Of a DNA stretch of 64,000 nt, positions 12,901 to 26,500 are shown in pieces. Both the position numbers and the translations under genes were made by a program. Every line of letters starts with the position of its first letter. Positions within the stretch are counted from its first letter, which is position 1. Origin of the DNA: Chromobotia macracanthus (Eukaryota; Chordata; Actinopteri; Cypriniformes; Botiidae); NCBI GenBank assembly GCA_036877525.1, contig JAZGTH010000062.1:5884501-5948500 (forward strand), read 5' to 3'. Below the pieces are notes generated by a model. It had not been told where the DNA came from. It saw only the letters and a list, made by a program, of their open reading frames with translations, and did not search any database.

Positions 12901-15900
12901 ACTTTCTGATAGTTGAGCTGTTCGTGTTGCTCTTTCACTGATTTAAGCAGGTCTGTTATGGTCTTTTCTTGTGTTTCAATCACATCCTGCAACATACAAG
13001 ATTTAATACAATACAATGCACACATTTATTCAGTTTTGACTACTGAAAAACTCAGTATGTCTCAGTCTTATTTTAAGTGTTTTGTGAATCCCTCTAGTTA
13101 TAAAGGGAATTTAAGATGGTTAGTGTAAGTGATTTTTTTTTTAAGATAGTAGTACAAACGTCTTAGCTGATTCACCTTGAGGGCAGAGATCTCCTGAAGT
13201 TGCTCCAGGGGCATCATGCTCTGAGACAAGCCCTTCAGCTTCTCCTCCAGTCCTCCAACCTTGCTGTGGAGCTGGCTTCGCTCTTGCAGAATGTTGTTGA
13301 TTTTGGTGTTGATCTCCAGCGACAAGTTTCTGATCTCTTCATTGTTGGCCTTCAAAAATATGGTTGTGTTTTTTAGCTTCTCCTCTTCCTCTTTAATCTC
13401 ACTGGTGACCACCGAGAGCTGGTAGAAGGAACGGTCGAAAATGTTCAGCTTCTGGAAGATATTATTGATTTGAGCCTTGGTTTTGTGCACAAACTCCCGC
13501 AGGCTCTGACCAAGCTGGAGCAGACCATTAGCAAGCAGTCGCACATCATCTAGCATAGCAAAGCGAGATCTAGCCTCAGCAGGCTGTGCAGTGCTTAGAA
13601 TTGGTGCCTCTGTGGGTGTTATCCTCAGATTAGCGACTGCGTTGGTAAATGGCAAGATTAGCAATAAAAACAGAATGATGACCTTCATTTTAGCTGGTTT
13701 GGCAATGGCTGTCTTCACCCTCAGCTTTGTTTCTGTTCTTGTCTGCTAGCCTCCAAAACCTGTGTTCTCATCTCCTGCTCCAGTATGACAGTAAAAGAAG
13801 CAGAGATGCCTCAAATATATATGGCTGCAGTGAAAGGGGAGGAAACTTTTGGTAATTATTAAATGAGTTGTGCTTGTGCATCCTCCCCCGAATATGTGGA
13901 AGTTTACTCGCCGCAAACAATTTACAGTATCCCTCGCAATCACGCGCTGACCCTATTCACCACACATGCATAACCTTCTGGCCCCTTCGGATGAACTGTG
14001 CTACAGGCAGGCTGATGAATCATCAAGCCCATCCATCACAGCATCGTGCATGCACAGCTGGATGCAAATTAATAATAAAAGTATGCAATTTATAGTTCTG
14101 GGTTTGATTTAATGGTCTCCTGAATCAGCAACGCATCACTCTGCACTCTTACATTCTGTGTTTATGTAAAGCAGCATTTTCACCTTCAGTATGAACAGAC
14201 AAATTACTTGGAAAACGACTGTGTCATGACAGATCAGTCATTTTCTAATGTCTGTTATTCACTGATAACCTACATATGTTTTAATCCAATTCTGCTTAAT
14301 AAGTTTTACTGTCTTCAGATTTACATATAATTTTTATTTACGTATTTATTTATTTGTGCAGTGATAATCTTCACATTTTCACAGCTTTTAATAGACATGA
14401 ATCACAGCATAGCTGCTTCAGCTGTCAAATATTCAGTCATGGTCAAGAGTTTGTAAACAGCTGAAATGTGTACCTTGCTAATAAAGTATTAGTGTATTTT
14501 ACATATTTATAGTTTATACTATTTTTAGGCTTTTGAAACTTTTTTGTTTTTTTGTTCATAGAACAGTCTATGAATCTAGAATATTAGTAGAGAGATGGTG
14601 TCTTGTAAAAGAAAAACAGCTGAATAATAGTCAAATGTTTGTGATTTACTGCACAAAATGCTGTTAAAAGTTTTTTGATATTTATTATAGTGTTCTTATA
14701 GCCCAACAGTACATTAAGTAATTTCTAAATGATCTGTCACGGCTGCCCTAATCATGCATTATGAAACACAATATTCTCAACACTTCTTAACAAATTCTCA
14801 ACAGTCAGATACTTTGTTTATAATTTATGTACAGTTTCTATATACACAACCATTTCAACAATATCAGAAATTGTTTGAAACTATGTAATTACACTGTTCT
14901 GCATCATTGTCATAAATTACTTTTTTATTTGTTTATTTTATTTTTTATTTACATTTCTATTTTCCTGTCGGCTGACTTGTTATATGCTCGCTATGCCATT
15001 TCTGTTATTTATGTGTTGCATACATTCAGCAGCTTCTGTCTGTGTGGTATTTATGACCTTATATTTTCATTTCCACACTGCATGCAAACAGGTGCAGACA
15101 GTTTGGCCTCACGTCTTGTTTGTGGACATAGCAAATGCTGTCAGACTCCTTATGAACCCAGAGGCCATTCAGGGTGTAGGGGCTTGTGTAAGTGGATGAG
15201 GTGGGGGGTAGATAAAATAGATATCCTCTCCAGTGTCCGTTTTCACCTGAACAGATAATTATTAACCAGTATTTTTACTGGTAAGTGTCCCAAACCAGAT
15301 ACAACTGAAGATTTTTTTGGAATAGATTTGCTCCATATAGTTTTGTTTAATCAATTGTTTGCATTCAGATCCAACTTGTGTGAATACATAAAATGATTTG
15401 TAAAACGGAATTCAGAGTCAGAGAAAGTTTAAAATTGTCTACAGTGGACTGAGCTGCATAAAACTGCATAACTGCAGTTTGCATAAAATAGCATAAAAGC
15501 AGTTATTCCCTCCTCTGTGAATCATCTTTTTGTTTTGAACAAAAGATCAGAACATGTAATATAAATGTACGCATGAGAGATCTGTGCTCCTTGGATAGTC
15601 TGTATGACCTTTGCAGTCTGTGAAGCGTCCCGGGATAGCAGGTTCCACATCATGGCAGTATTTCTGTCTGCTTCTGCAGATACTGTAACCACAGAGCGGA
15701 AACAGCTGCACAACAAAAATTGAAGCTATAAAAATCAACAGGCTGTGTAATTTTAATACATGAAAGTTTGTTTTAAGCTCTGTATTTTAAAACTTCACAT
15801 GTGAACATGAACTGTGTTCTGAGAAAATTCTGTCTGCTTGGGGAAGTTATGTTTTTTCTTTATTGTTTACACAACAAGGTCATTATAGTTTTGATTTTCC

Positions 15901-17478
15901 AAATATTTTAATACTGTTTTCAAATGTACTTTAAATTTCATTTTAGTAATTTAGTTTTCATTTCATGTAAGGAGGCTGTTAAAGGAAAACACCACAAAAT
16001 GAAAGTTCTCGATTGCTAAATAAGCTCAAAATATTAATCCTTTTCTCTCACAACCGTATTTTCACTTCAGAAGACATTAACCCACTGGAGTCATATGGGT
16101 TACTTTTATGATGGATTCACTTTTTGGAGCTTCAAAATGCTGAACCCTGATTAATGGCATTATAAAGAGTTGGCAAGAGTTTTTTAACAAACTCTGATTG
16201 TGTTTGGCTGAAGTAATTAAGTCATAAACATCTGGGATGGCATGAGGATGAGATTATGACAGAATTTACCAAATGTAAATAATACACCAAAAGGTAAAAC
16301 AATTAATGCAGAATATAGATCAATCCACCAACCATATTGTTTGTATTTTGTCCTACATCAGGTTTAATTCCACTGATCTACAACAAAAGCAGTCAACGAT
16401 ACATAAACAATTTCTCTGTCTTCCTGTGTTTGTAGGAACCTCCTGTATATAAACCCACAGAGCCTGAACTTTGCTAATCGCCAGGGCTCGGCTCGAAACA
16501 TTACAGTAAAAGTACAGTTCATGAACGGGGAAGATCCCAGCAATGCAATGCCTGTAAGTAATGATGGAATTTACAATCTCTCAAACGGCAAAGTGTGTTA
16601 TAAGGAAGAACCCTCTCGTTAAAAGGCATCATATACAGTCGTTACAGTTCTTCTCTCCCTGGTCTTGTAGGTAATCTTTGGCAAATCCAGCTGCGCTGAG
16701 TATTCAAAGGAGGCGTACACCGCTGTAGTCTATCACAATCGGTGAGTGCCTGAAGCTATTTAAGTGTGCAGTTGACATAAGATCAAGCTTGGCTTGGTGT
16801 ATCAACATTAAAGAAACAACATCTCATTGAGTTAGAGTTAGCTGTCATTGATTTAGGAACAACGTGTGCTTGACATTTTGTGCAAGATTGTTTTTCCTTT
16901 ACATGGGATATGGAGTTTGGATATTAATGTTTGTTTTTGCAGTGCTTCATAGTAAATTCCACCTGTCTGTTTCATCAGTTCCCCAGATTTCCATGATGAA
17001 GTTAAAATCAAGCTACCAGCCTCGCTGACTGATCACCATCACATTCTGTTCACCTTCTACCACGTCAGCTGTCAGCAGAAGCAGAACACTCCTCTGGAGA
17101 CACCTGTTGGATACACGGTACACACAGTTTGACTTTTACATTTAAAATGATGTTTTTAACATTTGTCAGACAGCTCCACAAAATGTCAGTCGCATTATTT
17201 GCAGATACATTTTGAAGCAATGTTATTCCAACATCGTCCAGAAAATGATAGTTATCTTTATGGTGATTATGTCTCTTTTTCTCTCAGTGGATTCCTATGC
17301 TGCAGAACGGACGCTTGAGAACAGGTCATTTCTGCCTGCCAGTGTCTCTGGAGAAACCTCCTCAGTCTTACTCTGTTCTCTCTCCTGATGTAAGTGTTTT
17401 TGTCATAAACCTGCAGATCAAAGCAGAGTTATATTATATATAGATATAGATATATAGATATATATATATAATATAACT

Positions 17479-17520
<42 letters not shown>

Positions 17521-20500
17521 TAGTATCTATAATACCTTACACATTAAGTCATAGTTACTAGAGTTTCTATATTGGTTTAGCAATATACAGCATTACTTGT
17601 GGTATTGTGCAGTATTTGAAAGAAGAGATCTAGACACTTTCTTGACACTTTACATTGTTTTCCAAGGTTCCTCTTCCTGGAATGAAGTGGGTGGATAACC
17701 ACAGAGGAGTGTTTAATGTTGAAGTCGTGGCTGCATCCACCATCCACACACAGGTGGATAATTTTGTTAAAGTACTCTTTCTTAAAATCCCACTCTTGTT
17801 TAAATATGTTCCTGAACATGATTCTCATGTTTCCCCAGGACCAATATTTAGATAAGTTCTTTGCTCTGGTGCATGCTTTGGATGAGCACATGTTTCCAGT
17901 GAGGATAGGAGACATGCGCATTATGGAGAATAATTTGGAGACGGAGCTTAAGTCCAGTATTGCAGCATTGAATTCCTCTCAGCTGGAGCCTGTGGTGCAT
18001 TTCCTCCATCTACTGCTGGACAAGCTGGTGCTGCTGATGGTGCGACCTCCTGTTATAGCCGGCCAGATAGGTACAAGCCCTCCCAAATGCATACTAGTCA
18101 ATAAAGAGAAACTACAATTTAGTACCAGTGCCCTCCACCCACTGTTTAACTTTGTGCCTGTGGCCAGTGGGTGTGTAGCTGCCAGCCAATAATAATGCCC
18201 GGGTGGCGTGCGCTTCTGGCGGTGCTCCACCGAGAATTGTGCCAAGTTTGATTGTTGTGTTTACAAACAGTAACTGAACCTGGAATACTGCACCCTTAAT
18301 CACTGTCATTATAATATAACAATTTTCTATACGATTTACTCTGTATTCCAGCTGTTCTGAAATCATACAATAGTTTTGTGTGAGAAACACACATTTTATG
18401 TATTGATTATTGGTTATTTGGTTAAACTCTTACCCTCTGCCACAACTATCAAACGTTTACATTTTTACAAATTACATTTCTGCACACTCAAACCATGGCC
18501 AAACCAAGACTGATCATAAGAACAAAAATATAGGTTTTCGAAAAATTCTGTAGTTTAATTTTTTGTATCCTCACCATGCTAAATTACTCCACATTATATT
18601 AATTTGTAAATATTTGTCATATTACATACATATAGCTTATCAGATGTTAGAACACTGTTCCGGCTGTTTTATCATGACCTTTATTTGATTGCTTCTGTAC
18701 TGTAGTGAATCTTGGCCAGGCCTCTTTTGAAGTGATGGCATCCATAGTGAACCGTCTGCATAAGTATTTGGACACCAGCCAAGATATGCATGGGCGGAAC
18801 AGCCTTCTCTCTTCATATATCCACTATGTGTTCCGCCTGCCCAACATGGATCCCAACTCCCCCTCTCCAGGTGAAGTTGATTTTTTTATTTATCCGGTAG
18901 CGTACATTTAACATCTCTAAAGCTGTATTGTTAGCAGGAAACGTATTGCCATTTTACTATCTGGTTCTCAGTTCTGATTTGTTGTGCTGTGTTTAACAGG
19001 CCCGGGAGGATTGGGTGGCTCGGTGCATTATGCCACTATGGCTCGTTCTGTTGTTAGACCGGCAAGCCTCAACCTCAACCGCTCTCGTAGCCTTAGCAAC
19101 AGTAACCCAGACATCTCTGGCACTCCCACCTCCCCAGATGATGAGGTTCGCGCTATCATTGGCAGTAAGGTATGTAGAGTCATTTCAGACCTGTGATGTC
19201 TTTCTGAAAGTGGTTGAGCCTCCTTCAATCTATTACATTACAAAGACGTAGCAGCTAGTTATGGCTTATATACTATTCATTTACCGTATATACATTTATA
19301 TACAAATGTATTTTATTAGTGCTGTTGTAGAGGTATGTTTGCATTGGCCCCGCTGGATGTAAATCTTTGTAAAAAAAATATTATTATTAAAGGTCATTGG
19401 TCATTTCTGCGCTACATGACTGGGTTGATAAGCATTCTCAGTGTTACAGGTCATCCTATAGCTCAAAAGCAATGCAAACTTTAGCTGGAACATTTTGTGT
19501 ACCTTGTATGTACCTTATGTACTGTGTTGCACCATCTAGCAAACTGAAAACAAATGGACTGTAGCAAAATGAATGTGGTTGAGATAAATTACCAAATTCC
19601 ATTCAGCTCCTACATTTGTGAATAGCTTGTATTTGATTGTTTACAGTAAAAAGCACATTGAAGTCATTTTCCCACTTTTACAGGTAGTAATTGAAAAATG
19701 TATTATGAAATTAAATTATAAATTTAAATAAGATTGTATATTTACATTACAAATGACATCAAATTCATGATTTAAGAAAAAGTTACATTTCCCGCTGAAC
19801 TTATTTTGTTAAAATATTTTATAAATACATAAAGTATAAAAATGTTTCCTTTTTAAAATGTTAAATGTTCTAGACAATTTCAATAGAAATTATTGTATCT
19901 TTAAAGGTTTTGACATGACTTTAGTCCCTCTGTCAGGGCTGACTTTCTTTCAGCTGTTGTAATAAATCAAATCCACCTGATTTCACAATCCTGCCCTCTG
20001 TGCTGTGAAGCCTCCTCTGTAACCAAACAAACATATTGCCTGATACTCTAACCTGTTTCTGTTCATAGATAAGAATTTAAGACATTAATCAATTAAGTTG
20101 CTCCCTTACTCAGTTGTTCTATTGACCTATAACCCTTGACCTTTCGCTGTTCCTTGGCTTGCTTGCTTCTGTCCGTGACCCTTTTGATGCCACCGTCGGC
20201 TTGCAGGGCTTAGATCGCTCCAACTCCTGGGTGCATACAATGGGGTGCAAAAGCGCCCCCTGGGGGACCAGCCCTGGCTCAACATCTGATGCTAAGCAGG
20301 TCATTCCCAATATCCCAAACCCCTTACTTCAATTCAGAGCAGAATTCCCCATTGCACTAATATCCATTAGTTTCATTACTGTCTTCTCCCACTTATTGAG
20401 TTCATTAGATGACATCATTAGTTAACTCTAGTAAACCCCACCACTTTTTTTAACTACTTCAACCATACTCACAATCCATAATCTGTCACGTCCAGAATTG

Positions 20501-23500
20501 TCTTATCATCTTCCTCCTTCAATCTAAACAGCAATGCATGACCATAACTAACTAGTTTCCATTTTCTCTCTGCTTGGCATGTCAAGATACGCTGCATGTG
20601 TGTGTTTTGTTTGTCTGGCGGAGCTGTTATTTATTTATTTTGTCCTGGTTGAGGCTAATTTTTTTTTCTCATGTTAGTGCCTGTAAAAGTCAAATTCATT
20701 AAAGCATACATTCATACTGTATGTTTATTTTATAAATTATTTTTTATTTTAGTCAGCAGTTCACCAAAACACAATTTTTAATTGCCTCTCTTTTGAGCAA
20801 ACTGTATAATGCTATCAAATTCCTTAAAATAGCTTTTTACCTAATTTGGATAGAATAAAATGAGCAGAGAAAACGAATTAAAATTGTACAGTTTTATCTA
20901 TCACAATATGACAGTTTGTGAAGTCTCATGCCGTGTTGTGTTTTTGTGTATACGTGTGTGTTTGTGTGTAGATATGAGAATGACATCACATACTCCTGTC
21001 TCCACACTAATCTGTTTTCACCCTTCCATTCATCCCCACCCGTAGGCCATGGAGCGCAGTGGCAATCGCATGTCATCGCACACTGAGAGCGCCAGTTTCT
21101 TGCAAACATTAACAGGACGCTTGCCGACCAAAAAGGTAGAGAGCCGATACTCCTCAGGCGGGACCCCAACCCCCTCCTCATCTCACCTGCACCTGTCTGT
21201 TAATGAATGACTGGGTGTTGTTTGTTGCCATGTTCTTGTGTGTGCCAGATATATTCTTCTCTTTGCTGTAAATGTTAAATACTGTATAGAAAAAGCAGTG
21301 TCACCTGTAGTACAGTGTTGTCTTGCCTCTGTAGCATTCAGTTATGTTGTGCTGTTTATGTTTTTCAGTGTTTGATCTGTAGAATAATGAGTACTCCTTA
21401 CTCTTGCAGCAACACAATGGACCTTAGTCAAAGGACCCTTTTGTATCCCTTAGTAGTGTTAAAACAGAATGACCTGTAGTAAGTGTATCTGTATTGAATG
21501 TTGATTGGCTCTCTAATGGTTCCTTCCTGTTCCTCAGCTCTTCCATGAGGAACTTGCCCTGCAGTGGGTGGTCAGCAGTGGCAGTGTGAGGGAAGGAGCT
21601 CTCCAACAGGCCTGGTTTTTCTTTGAGCTCATGGTAGGAACTAGCAAATAGCTTCCTCTATAATGTTAAAATCGTAGCATTTGAGTCTTGAGGTTCTGAG
21701 ATGTTGTTCCATACTTTTCCCTTCCCATTCCAGGTTAAAAGCATCATCCATCACTTATACTTCACTGACCGACTGGAGTCCCCTAGGAAGAACCGCTTTC
21801 CTGAGCGCTTCATGGATGACATCACTGCTCTGGTTAGCACCATTGCAGGAGACATTGTCTCACGTTTTCAAAAGGTGAGAAGAATAAGCAATTAACATAT
21901 CGATCCAATAAAAAAAAATCACGATTTTTGCTTATTTATTATATTGTTTCCTGAAAGAGCCCAAATTATAGTATAAGCATAGTGGGAAAAACCTCAGTAT
22001 ATGCCAAGATACTGTGCAGTCAGTTCAAATAATGTCACTTAGTGCACAGCTTCTTACCAAATAAATGATCATGTAATATATATTTGGGTTAAAATGTTTT
22101 ATTTATTTACTATATTTGAATGTGACTGATACATAGATGAAATTATATATATACATGAAATTGTGAAGAGATGTGAAATTAGCATAGGAAATCGGTAAAC
22201 TATACACTTTATTATTTTTAGGATCTTGAATTGGTGGAAAGGCTCAATACAAGTTTGGGCTTCTTCCTTAATGACCTCCTGTCAGTTATGGATAGAGGAT
22301 TTGTCTTCACTCTCATCAAAGCCTACTGGAAACAGGTATTGCACAGTTCAGCTCAACACATCCTTATGCTCGCATGACTTTTAGAGCATATCACCACAGA
22401 GATATTTTCTGACGTTCATTTTTCATGTTTTATTCCACTAAGGTGTCCACCAAGCTCTATGCACTACAAAACCCCAGTCTAGAGTCTCTGAGGTTGGACT
22501 TCCTGAGGATCATCTGCAGCCATGAACACTATGTCACTCTGAACCTGCCCTTCAGTCTCCTTACACCCCCAGCCTCCCCCTCTCCTTCTGTGTCCTCTGC
22601 CACATCTCAGGTATAAAAAAAGACACGTCAGCAGTGATAAATTACACAATTACACCTCAGCTGATAATTAAAGGTGGTTTTTGCTTCCTTCTCAATTTCT
22701 CCTTCCAGAGTTCTGGTTTTTCTACCCAAGTGCAAGACCAAAAGATAGCCAACATGTTTGAGCTGTCTGTGCCCTTCAGAGAGCAGCATTACCTGGCTGG
22801 TCTTGTCCTGACAGAGCTGGCTGTCATTTTGGACCCTGAAACTGATGGGTCAGTATCCTGGTGTGTGTCTATTCCTACTGCATCTTTATTGTAAGATCTC
22901 GAGGAACTATTGGGCTTGATTTGTCGTTAGCTTAATATGTTTATTTAGATGACTTCAGATGTTTTGCCACTCATCTCAGACACATTTTATAGACTGTATT
23001 TTACCTAACATCAAATTTTTAATTTGCACTTTCTGATCTTGCTGTAGGATGTTTGGTCTCCATAAGAAGGTCATTAGCGTGGTCCATAATCTGCTTTCCA
23101 GTCATGACTCTGACCCACGCTATGCTGACCCAGAGGTCAAAGCCAGAGTTGCCCTCCTTTACCTGCCACTCATAGGCATTGTCATGGAAACCCTTCCGCA
23201 GCTCCATGATTTCACTGGTATGTTCTTGTACAATCTTGAATAGTTGTAGATTTTTGTTTTGTTGTAAATCTAATAATATCTTTCTCCATTTCCACAAGCA
23301 ATAAACAACTGTGTATTAGTTTGGTTTGATCTTTATTGTATCATCATTAGAATCACATAATCAGTGGGGTCGCCCTGGTGGTCTGGGCATTGAAGAACAG
23401 GAAGCTGAGGGCAACAGTATGATCAGCCAGACTGTTGCCATGGCAATAGCAGGAACCTCTGTTCCACAGATGTCACGGCCTAGTAGTTTCCTGCTCAATC

Positions 23501-26500
23501 CACAGGTAATGTTACCACCCAGTTCTCAGAGACAACATTAAAGACAGAGTGTCATTTTTTTTCTGTTTATAGAAAAAAAATGGAAAATAGAAAAATTCAT
23601 TGGTAGACTGATTTGCCAACGATAGATTCAGGTTTTAGATCCAGTTTGGAATCAGTCAATATTTACACTACCATTTGGTGCCATTACAAGCACAACATAC
23701 AGTAAGCAGTTTAAAAGTGAAGAGATTATTTATTACTGCAACCAATTTTTATCCAAAGTTTATAATACAAGTCATACAAGCTAAAAGATATATCATGACA
23801 ATGCCTCAAAAAGGATACCAAACCTTTACTCAGACCTAATTGCATATTTGATCTCTTTCTGATTTTCTCTTCCATCCCTTTCATTTATTTATCCAACCAT
23901 CTATCCTGCCCTCCAGGCCACCCGCCAGCATGGCTCGTTCTCTGCTGAGTCCAGTCGTAGTCTGCTCATCTGTCTGCTGTGGGTGCTGAGAAATGCTGAT
24001 GAGATGGTGCTGCAGAAATGGTTCACTGATCTGTCTGTCTCCCAGCTCAACCGTCTACTGGACCTGCTCTACCTCTGCGTCTCCTGCTTTGAATACAAGG
24101 TTTGAATATATATCAGATCTGAGCAAGCTTTCATCCTAGCTAATAATTAAAAGTGGCTTCACAGTGAATTTGAAATCTTTTAGGACTTGTTCACACTGCA
24201 CAAAATTTGATTTGCTTTTATAATCTAATCTTTAGGACTGTCATTTTCAAGCAATGAGTCAGATCCATAACCTAACACTGTATTCAATGTCCATTTTAAG
24301 AAACTTTAGAAATTTACCTGTAATATGTGATTGTTCAGACTGGGACACATTCCAATCTGATTTCTGATTTGTTTGTGCTTTGGACAAACAAATGTGTTTT
24401 TTGTGCTCTTCACACTATGAAAAACTAAGCAGATCTGAGTCGAGGAAAAAAGAGATTCATATCAGTATGTCTGTGTTTGTTATATTTTCTGTTTTTGTAC
24501 GTTTACATTCAGCTCTAAAGATAATTCCTCCATCTGCTTATCTATGTTCTTTCACCTGCCGGGTGTCATAATTAATTTGTTTTTGTGTGTTTCTGTCCAT
24601 CCACCTCGTACAAAAAGGCCCATTTTTTGTTCATGCAGGGCAAGAAGGCATTTGAACGTATGAACAGTCTAACCTTTAAGAAATCTAAAGACATGAAGGC
24701 AAAGTTGGAGGAAGCTATCCTGGGCAGTATAGGAGCCAGACAGGAGATGGTGCGGCGAAGCAGGGGGCAGCTGGGTTAGTAAATCAAAACAGGATTATTT
24801 TGACACTAAGATGCAAAGATGAAAGGCTAATTGGATGCAGTGTTGTTTTTATCCTCAGAGAGAAGTCCATCAGGCAGTGCTTTTGGCAGCCAGGAGAACC
24901 TGCGCTGGAGGAAGGACATGACCCATTGGCGTCAGACCAGCGAAAAGATGGACAAGTACGATCTTAATTATGTATGTGTGGATGTGTTCCTCAGCCAGAC
25001 TTATCTGATGAAGTACAAACATTTACAATCTGCTGACCAGATGAGCTCAGTAGTGGGAAATGCTTTAAAATCATTTCCTTCAATGAAGTGTCATTAGTAG
25101 CCCAATTTACTTTTGTATTACGTTTTTGTATTTACATACTTTTGTATTTACATATAATACAAAAGTATGTATTACATATGTTGTATTTCATACCAACTGG
25201 CTTTTTCGCTAATATTTATCTAATGGGCGTGACCTAAGTAACATCACCTAGGGAAGAATAGGAAAGTCATTTTTTTCTTTGGAAAAACATCCACTGATGA
25301 ATTGTTATGCAATTGGATTGTGCATTAAGAACGTACATTTTATATGGATTTCAATAATTTTGCCCTTAAATCAGGAAAAATAACAACAGTTGCCTCATTT
25401 CTTAATCGTAATTTAGTATCTGTCAGTATAAATTTTATTCCTCTTGTGTTATGTATTTATGGTAATATTTAGTCATATGTATTCATCCCATAAGACTTTT
25501 ATTTGATCACGTTGATGACGCATATCTATTTTAGTTAGTAGTATTATGACCTATTAACCTTTTATATTAATAAAGGTTAGTTTTATGTTATTATGACATA
25601 TTAACCTTTAAAATAGAAACAACCTTCAACTATTTGATTTCAAGTAACATCATTATTTGACCTTGTTCTTTCATGTACTGTGTGTTTAGGGTCCAGAGAT
25701 CAGTCAGGTATTGTATTGTATTTCTGAAGTGTGTTTTGCTCTAAAATGACCCTTGCTCTGCTTAAGGCCTAAATTTAAAGCCACCCCCCTCTTGCTTCCT
25801 CCTGCTCTCCTGGTTCTCCTGGCTTTATTTGGGCTTGGACAGGTCTGGAAGCAGAAATCTGCCCCTAGACCTGTGTGGTGTGGGGGTGTGTGTTTATTGA
25901 GTGGATAGAGTAGGTTGCTGCTTGAATTATAAGATTCTGACTAGTGTTTGTCAGAAGAATATAATATTAATCTTTAACCAGCTTCTCAGGTCCAAAAGAT
26001 AGCTAGTTAGTTTTACTAAACAATCCTTGCCAACAATTTCAAAATGTAATGTAGTTTACTTAATACTTACTGCATAACAACCATATTATATTATGTTTTA
26101 TTATAACTTTGTCATCATTATATTGTTTTAGAAGATTTAGGCTTTGCACACAAATGAGCATCAAAAGGCATAAAATGCATTTGTCATATTGTTTCCCCCT
26201 CTTTCTAATTCCCTTTCCAAGCATAGATCTAATTTTGATTTAATTTGGAGAACGGACGCGGTGGCATTCGCTTTGTGTGAGATGTCTTGAACAGTGGTTC
26301 TCAACCTATATGGTTCTTAAGCATTTAAATGATTGCTTGTGGGCCTCCATGCTGGATCACTCAGCATATAATGCTTTCAGTTTATTTCTTGTAGTAATAG
26401 ATGATGAGACAAGTACACATATTAAGCTTATGCTTGTTTTAGGACATTTTACTGGTTTTCACAAAAAAAACACACTGGTTTGCGGAGACAACCCCCCTTG

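Noticed and set aside
13689..13718. Ten-codon upstream extension of angptl3
   Set aside because: It would start at GTG, and the ATG at 13688 opens directly on a signal peptide.
21136..21210. Open read-through after dock7 exon 24 (Ser/Thr/Pro-rich, about 24 codons)
   Set aside because: Ends in a stop and the GTAGAG donor joins exon 25 exactly as in human; intron retention is possible but unsupported.
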